Origin: a virus
Direction: 5' to 3' (one strand)
DNA: 40,709 nt
Virus record (IMG/VR): IMGVR_UViG_3300032895_000009
Span: 1-40,709 of that record
The translations under genes were made by a program, and so were the position numbers. Below, piece by piece: positions 5,788 through 11,068 of this stretch (the first letter of the stretch is position 1; the number at the start of each line of letters is the position of its first letter). The notes below the pieces were generated by a model. It was not told where the DNA came from and ran no database searches. It was given only the letters and a program-made list of their open reading frames with translations.

Positions 5788-6615
5788 GTGACTGAGAGGG
5801 TGAAAGCGAAATTTGAGGAGCAGAAATGGTGCTGTTCTTCTTGTGCGCAGAAGCGTAGATGTTCCGTGTGCGATGAGCCCACAACGACGGCTTGCTTAGA
5901 CTGTGCGATTGACCTGCGCGTTACCGTCTATGTTTGCGGCACGCGCGCTTGCCGCGACCATCATGAGACAAAATGCGGAGCAGAGTTACGCAAACTAAAG
6001 ACCCGCGCCGAATCCGCGCTGACCGAGCGCGAGCGGGAAGTGGCCGCGCTGACGAACATCTGCAACTACGGCGTGGCCGATGGTGCGCCGGACAGAATGC
6101 TCCGCGATCACAGGCGATATGAGAGTCTTTGCCTTCGCAGGTCGCGCACTGAAGACGTTAACGAGCAAGCAAAATGGATTGCACTTGCGTGTGAGGCGAG
6201 GGCGTTCATCAAAACCTATGGTGACCTGGACGCAGACGAAAATCTGATAGATCGCTGCAAGAAAGCCGAAGCCGAAGTGGAGCGGTTGAAGGCGGAAGTG
6301 GAACTGTACCGGCAGAGCGATGAGGCGCTACATGCAAAGTTCGACGAATGTCCGCACAAACACGATGGTCCTTGCGGCTGTTCCTATGATCGACCCGGGG
6401 ATGTGTGCCTCGTGCACTCTCCAAAGTTGCGTGAAGCCGAGGCCGAACTCGCCGCCCTTCGCGCGCGGTGCGAGCGGCTGGAAGCGCCGGTGAGCAAAGA
6501 GGAATCACAGTTCTTCTGGTGGCGCGGCGGTCCTGATGATCTTGTAACTTCCAAGGAAGGCGTAAACAGACTAATCGCTGCTCGTGCAGCCGCGCGCGTC
6601 GAAACAAAGGAGTAG
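5788..6615 (+). CDS. Zinc-binding coiled-coil protein
   Basis: 275 residues from GTG 5788, preceded by GGAGGGAAGC; the frame extends upstream but overlaps the previous gene without a ribosome site. An N-terminal cysteine/histidine cluster (CCSSC, CSVCDEPTTTACLDC, YVCGTRACRDHHETKC) has the spacing of a B-box-like treble-clef zinc module. Two coiled-coil stretches follow (about 67-92 and 150-180), with a second cluster between them and the C-terminus (CPHKHDGPCGCSYDRPGDVC). Such layouts occur in phage proteins annotated only as hypothetical. A scaffold or adaptor between nucleic acid and proteins is plausible but unproven. Confidence 0.65.
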   Translation: MTERVKAKFEEQKWCCSSCAQKRRCSVCDEPTTTACLDCAIDLRVTVYVCGTRACRDHHETKCGAELRKLKTRAESALTEREREVAALTNICNYGVADGAPDRMLRDHRRYESLCLRRSRTEDVNEQAKWIALACEARAFIKTYGDLDADENLIDRCKKAEAEVERLKAEVELYRQSDEALHAKFDECPHKHDGPCGCSYDRPGDVCLVHSPKLREAEAELAALRARCERLEAPVSKEESQFFWWRGGPDDLVTSKEGVNRLIAARAAARVETKE

Positions 6616-6618
6616 TGT

Positions 6619-6921
6619 ATGCCGCATGATATTCACGACAATGAGCTAAGGGTGGGGGATTGTGTCATGGTTCCCTGCAAGATCAAAGCGATCCATCTAA
6701 CCGAGGAGTTCTGCAATCTCGATTTGGAAACGAGTTTGGGAATGTGGCCGAGCGATGCCCCACTTTCGCTGACTCTAAATTCCAGGCAGACGGTAAAAGT
6801 CGAACAAGGAAAGACGCGGGAATGGTACGAGCAGAACGATCCGCAGGCGCTCGTGGACTCAATAAATGCTGCGAATGCTGGCAATCCAGCCGCGCGCGAG
6901 GGCGCAGAGGAGGGCAAGTGA
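6619..6921 (+). CDS. Conserved small phage protein
   Basis: 100 residues; start ATG 6619 behind AAGGAGTAGTGT, whose TAG is the stop of the upstream gene. The N-terminus (MPHDIHDNELRVGDCVMVPCKIKAIHL) reads as a small beta-barrel: an hD-N-x-x-L-xVGDxV pattern common in short phage proteins of unknown role, perhaps an OB- or SH3-like fold. The C-terminus is acidic and Ala-rich. Its TGA overlaps the GTG of the next gene. Confidence 0.65.
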   Translation: MPHDIHDNELRVGDCVMVPCKIKAIHLTEEFCNLDLETSLGMWPSDAPLSLTLNSRQTVKVEQGKTREWYEQNDPQALVDSINAANAGNPAAREGAEEGK

Positions 6922-7406
6922 AGGCATTGACGCTCTGGCAACCATGGGCAACGCTGGTCGCAATGGAAGTCAAGCGCATCGAGACGCGCTGCTGGAAGAC
7001 AGACTATCGGGGCGAGATCGCTATCCATTCGGCAGCACGGTTGCCTCCAAAGTGGCTTGGGGCCTCTTCCCGCACTGATCCATTCCGCGATGCGCTGGCC
7101 GATGTATTCGGAGTCCGGCGAGACCGAGATGATCGCGGCGGGAAGCATGTTGACGACATTCTGCGCGGGCTGCCTTACGGGAAGGTCCTATGCGTGGTCA
7201 GGATCACGGACATCGAAGAGACCAATCCGATGATGCTCGAAGGCATTGACGACCGCGAGCAGCTTTTCGGCAACTACGAGGAAGGGCGCTATGCGTGGCA
7301 CCTGCGCATGGTGGACGTGTTCGAGCCTCCGATTCCGGCGAAGGGCAACAGGATGCTATGGAACTGGAATCCCGATACGCAGCGCGCAGAGGAGGGGGCG
7401 CGGTGA
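6918..7406 (+). CDS. ASCH-domain protein
   Basis: 162 residues from GTG 6918, which overlaps the preceding stop as GTGA. The opening VKALTLWQPWATLVAMEVKR followed by IETRCWKTDYRGEIAIHSA is the hallmark of ASCH domains, PUA-like beta-barrels that bind RNA; some members hydrolyse modified cytidines. The conserved W-Q-P-W, the K-x-x-E-T-R and the Y-R-G-x-x-x-I-H residues are all present. The GKVLCVVRITDIEET strand and the YAWHLRMVDVFEPPIPAKG end complete the barrel. Common in phage early regions, likely to modulate RNA or nucleotide metabolism. Confidence 0.9.
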   Translation: MKALTLWQPWATLVAMEVKRIETRCWKTDYRGEIAIHSAARLPPKWLGASSRTDPFRDALADVFGVRRDRDDRGGKHVDDILRGLPYGKVLCVVRITDIEETNPMMLEGIDDREQLFGNYEEGRYAWHLRMVDVFEPPIPAKGNRMLWNWNPDTQRAEEGAR

Positions 7407-7798
7407 AGCCGAAGCGACTGACGAGTAAACGAGACCGGTTGTGGGCGCGCGCCGACCGTGATTCGCAATGGCGATTCATGGAGCGCGTAGCGCGCGAAGG
7501 CGTTGTCTGGATGTGCCCGTGGGACAAGTACCATCGGCATGGCGCGGATGGAGTGTACGTTTTCGGCTTGCTGGGCAGTAATGAACTTTTCGCGTGGTTG
7601 GCGGCGCACAAAGATTGGTGGGAAAGGGGACGCTGGAGCGAGAAGAGATGCGCTCGTTCTATCCGCATCACCGAAGCTGGCCGCACTGCTTTGGCGAACC
7701 GCGAACTGTACGACATGGAGCCGATCTACGGCGGGATGGTCGAGCCAGGATTCGTGGTGACTCCGTGGCCCAAAACGCAGCCATCGGTAACCGCATGA
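7403..7798 (+). CDS. Small phage protein with winged-helix-like C-terminus
   Basis: 131 residues from GTG 7403, overlapping the ASCH stop by GTGA. The C-terminal part IRITEAGRTALANRELYDMEPIYGGMVEPGF resembles the wing of a winged helix followed by a short conserved phage motif (E-P-x-x-GG-x-V-E-P-G). The N-terminal half is rich in Trp and Arg. Possible DNA-binding regulator at the border of early and late genes; function not established. It is the last gene before the structured region upstream of the terminase. Confidence 0.6.
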   Translation: MKPKRLTSKRDRLWARADRDSQWRFMERVAREGVVWMCPWDKYHRHGADGVYVFGLLGSNELFAWLAAHKDWWERGRWSEKRCARSIRITEAGRTALANRELYDMEPIYGGMVEPGFVVTPWPKTQPSVTA

Positions 7799-7853
7799 CC
7801 GCCCGCGCGGGCCAAATTTCCACTTTTGTGCCAATTTCCAACTTGACAGCGGT

Positions 7854-7916
7854 GGTACGCTCGTAGCGGAGCGGACGCGAGAGCCGTTGCTCGCGGAAGC
7901 GGCGCTCCGGCGTACC
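7854..7916 (+). promoter_or_regulatory. Two-part hairpin upstream of the terminase genes
   Basis: The outer stem GGTACGC (7854-7860) pairs with GCGTACC (7910-7916). After a 6-nt bulge the middle stem CGGAGCG (7867-7873) pairs with CGCTCCG (7903-7909). An inner stem CGCGAG (7876-7881) pairs with CTCGCG (7890-7895) around an 8-nt loop. All pairs are perfect. It ends 17 nt before ATG 7934. A TTGACA lies at 7843-7848. It could be an RNA leader, a processing site, or a DNA site read by the small terminase (pac/cos); no T-run follows, so it is not a standard terminator. Confidence 0.5.
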
Positions 7917-7933
7917 CACGGTAGAATGAGGGC

Positions 7934-8416
7934 ATGGCAAAGGAATCAGAGACTTGGGACGAGGCCCATCGAGAACAGCCGCTGGATCGACGCGCAAGGC
8001 GCACAAATAAAAAGCGCGCGCGATTCCTGAAGGCGCTCGCTGAGACCTGCAACGTCTCAAGAGCCTGCGAAGCGAGCAATTTATCCCGGCGCGTGGCCTA
8101 TGACTGGCGGGATGCCGATCCGAAGTTCAAGTTGGCCTGGGAAGATGCGTTGGACCGCGGTGCCGAAGTCCTTGAGGATGAAGCGCGCCGCCGCGCCTTT
8201 GATGGAGTGGATGAGCCTGTTTTCCAGGGCGGCAAGAACGTCGGAACGGTTCGCAAGTACAGCGACACGCTGCTGATTTTTCTCCTCAAGGGTGCCAAGC
8301 CGAAAAAATACAGCGACCGGAATGTGATCGCCGGCGATCCGGAAAGCCCGCTGTCAGTGAAGGTGGCGAGGGAAGATGTCATCCGCAAGCTCTCGGCTCG
8401 AACTGCTGCGAAGTGA
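7934..8416 (+). CDS. terS: Terminase small subunit
   Basis: 160 residues. It recognises the packaging site and recruits the large subunit to the portal. An N-terminal helix-turn-helix (FLKALAETCNVSRACEASNLSRRVAYDW, about 35-62) is followed by AWEDALDRGAEVLEDEARRRAFDGVDEPVF, helices that form the oligomerisation core. The end, GTVRKYSDTLLIFLLKGAKPKKYSDR, is a well-conserved signature of this small-terminase family. It overlaps the large subunit gene by 41 bp. The structured region directly upstream may be its binding site, as small terminases often bind in or near their own gene. Confidence 0.92.
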   Translation: MAKESETWDEAHREQPLDRRARRTNKKRARFLKALAETCNVSRACEASNLSRRVAYDWRDADPKFKLAWEDALDRGAEVLEDEARRRAFDGVDEPVFQGGKNVGTVRKYSDTLLIFLLKGAKPKKYSDRNVIAGDPESPLSVKVAREDVIRKLSARTAAK

Positions 8417-9839
8417 CCCGGATTTCAACGCTCGCCTGGCGCAGCTGACTGACCGCGAGCTCGAATTCCTGCTCTATGACTGGGAGACCCACCAGCGGCC
8501 GGCCCAGGCCCAACCGCACGACTTTGCCAGCGGAGCCAAGGCTGCATGGCTGATCCTGGCCGGCCGCGGCTATGGGAAAACACGGGTCGGTGCCGAGACG
8601 GCGCGGGGCTGGGTCAAAGCAGGATTCAACTACGTCAACCTGATCGCGGCGACGGCAGACGATCTCCGCGACGTGCTAGTGGAGGGCGAATCGGGCATTT
8701 TGGCCGTTTGCCCGCCAGATGAACGGCCGGAATACAAATCCAGCAAGCGCCGGCTCTACTGGCCCAATGGGGCAATCTCGCTGCTTTTCACGGCCGAGGA
8801 ACCGGACCGGCTGCGTGGCAAGCAGCACCAGAAGCTCTGGCTGGATGAGCTGGCGGCTTGGAAATACGACCAGGACGCCTACGATCAGGCTTCCTTCGGG
8901 TTGCGGCTCGGCGCCAACCCGCAGATGGTCATCACCACGACGCCCAGGCCGACGAAGCTGATTCGCAAGCTGGTGGATGATCCGACAGTCGCCGTCACGC
9001 GCGGCACAACCTACGAAAACCGGGCCAATCTGGCGCCCGGGTTCTACACCAAGATCATCACGAAATACGAGAAAACGAGGCTTGGGCGGCAGGAACTGCT
9101 TGCAGAAATTCTCGATGACAATCCCGACGCGCTCTTCAAGCTGGCCGATATTGAGAACAATCGCGTTATCAAAGTCCCGCCCTTCACCCGGGTCGTGGTC
9201 GCCCTCGACCCGGCCACCACCAGCCTCGAAACCTCGGACGAGTGGGGCATCGTCGCCGTCGGCCAGGATGGTCGGGATCCGGCGCACTTCTATCCGCTGG
9301 CCGACGAGAGCGATATCTACACGCCCGACGAGGCGGCGAAACAGGCCGTCCGGCTCTACCACCGGCTACAGGCCGACCGCATCGTGGGGGAGGCCAACAA
9401 TGGCGGGGACATGATCGAAACGATCCTGCGTTACCAAGATGCCAACATCGCGTATAAGAAAGTCACGGCCAGCCGCGGGAAGAAAATCCGGGCCGAACCC
9501 GTGAGCGCGCTCTATGAGCAGGGCCGGGTCCACCACCACGGCACCTTCGGGAAGCTCGAGGATGAACTCACCAACTGGAACCCGAAGCTCGACGAGGTCT
9601 CACCGAACCGTCTCGACGCGCTGGTGTGGGCCTTGACCGAGCTCGCTGGCGGGACAGATGGCTGGGCCGGCTACGTCCGCGCTGAGGCCGAAGAGCTCGA
9701 AAAGAAGGGCATCGTGCCGAGGTTACCCGCGCCGCGCGTGAACGTGGACGGCGGTAACCGCGATGTTTGCGAATGTGGTAGCAAGGTATGGCGCGGTGAT
9801 TTATGCTTCAAATGCGGAAAACCGAGGCCGCAAGCATGA
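8376..9839 (+). CDS. terL: Terminase large subunit with extra C-terminal zinc knuckle
   Basis: 487 residues; ATPase motor and nuclease for DNA packaging. Walker A is LAGRGYGKTR (61-70), Walker B LWLDE (154-158), and the coupling motif lies at ITTTPRPTK (186-194). The RNase H-like nuclease shows ALDPA (D278), VGEANNGGD (E339) and RLDALVWAL (D413). Start ATG 8376 follows GAGGGAAG within terS. After the usual end (about residue 430) an added tail holds CECGSKVWRGDLCFKCGK (465-482), a C-x-C/C-x2-C zinc knuckle that is uncommon in large terminases and may bind DNA, the portal or TerS. Confidence 0.95.
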   Translation: MSSASSRLELLRSDPDFNARLAQLTDRELEFLLYDWETHQRPAQAQPHDFASGAKAAWLILAGRGYGKTRVGAETARGWVKAGFNYVNLIAATADDLRDVLVEGESGILAVCPPDERPEYKSSKRRLYWPNGAISLLFTAEEPDRLRGKQHQKLWLDELAAWKYDQDAYDQASFGLRLGANPQMVITTTPRPTKLIRKLVDDPTVAVTRGTTYENRANLAPGFYTKIITKYEKTRLGRQELLAEILDDNPDALFKLADIENNRVIKVPPFTRVVVALDPATTSLETSDEWGIVAVGQDGRDPAHFYPLADESDIYTPDEAAKQAVRLYHRLQADRIVGEANNGGDMIETILRYQDANIAYKKVTASRGKKIRAEPVSALYEQGRVHHHGTFGKLEDELTNWNPKLDEVSPNRLDALVWALTELAGGTDGWAGYVRAEAEELEKKGIVPRLPAPRVNVDGGNRDVCECGSKVWRGDLCFKCGKPRPQA

Positions 9840-10045
9840 AGATAAAGATCGATTTTTTCGGCGACAAATCGATTGCAGACAGCGCCACGATCATCGAGGG
9901 CGATAAGGAAATCAAACTGGGGAATCTGCGCGCACTTCACCATGAACTAGGGACTCGCAATGAGGAGCCATGGCTGCGGCCTGAAGGCGACACCTGGTCT
10001 CTTCATCTGCGGAAAATTCCAGAGCATCAGATTGAATTTCTATAA
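9836..10045 (+). CDS. Small protein of unknown function
   Basis: 69 residues; ATG 9836 overlaps the terL stop as ATGA. It begins MKIKIDFFGDKSIADSATI, then alternating beta strands and a short helix (LGNLRALHHELGT), ending in WSLHLRKIPEHQIEFL. Compact and mixed alpha/beta by eye; not recognised. First in a string of six tiny genes between terminase and portal. Confidence 0.6.
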   Translation: MKIKIDFFGDKSIADSATIIEGDKEIKLGNLRALHHELGTRNEEPWLRPEGDTWSLHLRKIPEHQIEFL

Positions 10046-10059
10046 CAGCGGAGAACCGA

Positions 10060-10245
10060 ATGCGAGAGCTGATGCCCTGTCCCTTCTGTGGAGATGACAA
10101 CCCGCAAGAAGTGATCGAAGGCGAGAACGGTGATTGCCTTATCCAATGCCGTCTCTGCCAGGCACGCGGTCCCATCTGTGCGGAATTAGGCAATGCGCGC
10201 AAGACGTGGAACCGCCGCCAATTCGTTCAGGATCGATCAAGATGA
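10060..10245 (+). CDS. Lar-like restriction alleviation / zinc ribbon protein
   Basis: 61 residues. The pattern LMPCPFCGDDNPQEV, then IQCRLCQARGPI and ending AWNRR-like (KTWNRRQF) is the standard form of the Lar family. E. coli Rac Lar, for which the family is named, eases type I restriction of incoming DNA. Two CxxC pairs form a rubredoxin-like zinc ribbon. Many phages carry such ribbons and most are uncharacterised, so the anti-restriction role is inherited by similarity of motif only. Its TGA overlaps the next ATG. Confidence 0.8.
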   Translation: MRELMPCPFCGDDNPQEVIEGENGDCLIQCRLCQARGPICAELGNARKTWNRRQFVQDRSR

Positions 10246-10475
10246 CAGATCGAATAACCGTCACGGAAGATCTGCCGGCCTGCCCGCAGTGCGGCGCACC
10301 CGCTGTCAAAACCGGCACGAATGACCGGATTTGCAACAGCTGCGGCTTGACATGGACGGTTCGCACAGAGCAGGATGAGCTAGACGAGGCGGCCAGCCGG
10401 GAAGTGCGCTCGCGGGAGTTCAACGAGGAGCGCGGGCGCGCACGGAAGATTGGGCGGCTTCAAACGAGGTGGTGA
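10242..10475 (+). CDS. Zinc ribbon protein
   Basis: 77 residues from ATG 10242 (ATGA overlap with the previous gene). One zinc ribbon: LPACPQCGAPAVKTG, then RICNSCGLTWTVRTE, with CxxC-x14-CxxC spacing like the ribbon of transcription factors and small phage proteins. The C-terminal half is a charged helix. Likely nucleic-acid or protein binding. Confidence 0.65.
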   Translation: MTDRITVTEDLPACPQCGAPAVKTGTNDRICNSCGLTWTVRTEQDELDEAASREVRSREFNEERGRARKIGRLQTRW

Positions 10476-10670
10476 ATGGACTACGCCGTGGTCTACAGCC
10501 CCTATCTCGAAAAAGGCACGGTCTGGATCGACCACGAGGCCGGCCGGATCACCGCCCACGATATGGACGATGCGCGCGAGTTCGTGCGGCTGCTCAACGA
10601 GCGGGCGAACGCTGCCACTGAAGCCGCCGACGCAGCCTTCCTGAAAGCGATGCGGATCCAATGGCCGTGA
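10476..10670 (+). CDS. Small acidic protein of unknown function
   Basis: 64 residues; ATG directly follows the TGA of the previous gene. MDYAVVYSPYLEKGTVWIDH forms strands, followed by a helix with DDAREFVRLLNERANAATEAAD. No known family. The next gene starts 10 bp before its end. Confidence 0.6.
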   Translation: MDYAVVYSPYLEKGTVWIDHEAGRITAHDMDDAREFVRLLNERANAATEAADAAFLKAMRIQWP

Positions 10671-10822
10671 AGCCGGGCGAGCTCCAGAAGCCGCGCATCT
10701 CGACGCTGCGGAAGCCGGCGCCCAAGGTCTGCCCGCGCGGCATCACCGATCCTGTGCATCTTGCCAGCTGCGCCTGCACGCCTCCGCGCGGCGATGACGG
10801 CCCACCGCGAAAGAGAGACTGA
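10661..10822 (+). CDS. 53-residue Pro/Arg-rich protein
   Basis: MAVKPGELQKPRISTLRKPA, then KVCPRGITDPVHLASCACTP and a basic tail ending RKRD. Three cysteines (C-x-x-x... SCAC) might bind metal. The start at ATG 10661 overlaps the previous gene and the stop TGA directly precedes the next ATG, so it fills the gap between two coupled genes, which supports it despite its size. Function unknown. Confidence 0.5.
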   Translation: MAVKPGELQKPRISTLRKPAPKVCPRGITDPVHLASCACTPPRGDDGPPRKRD

Positions 10823-11068
10823 ATGCTCGCTCGGCTGGTGCGCTGGCTGATCCGCGCCTTCCCGATCCTGAGCTACGACTATCGGCGGCGGCGGATCAAA
10901 CGGCGGCAGTTCTGCCCCGCCTGCGCCAACAAAGTGAAGGTCGAGATGCGCTTCAACCCGGCCCAGCGGCAGGTTGTTTGCCAGTGTCCGCGATGTTTGG
11001 CCTGTTGGGGTTATGATACGGCTGTGAAGCCGGACCAATTCGCGGCGCTGCCGAAGGTGGAGGAATAG
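10823..11068 (+). CDS. Basic zinc ribbon protein
   Basis: 81 residues; ATG immediately after the previous stop. The N-terminus is amphipathic and very basic (MLARLVRWLIRAFPILSYDY, RRRRIKRRQ), then a ribbon FCPACANKVKVEMRF ... VVCQCPRCLACWGY. The C-terminus ends right at the portal start. The basic helix plus ribbon suggests DNA or RNA contact, or a packaging/head role given its location. Confidence 0.6.
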   Translation: MLARLVRWLIRAFPILSYDYRRRRIKRRQFCPACANKVKVEMRFNPAQRQVVCQCPRCLACWGYDTAVKPDQFAALPKVEE

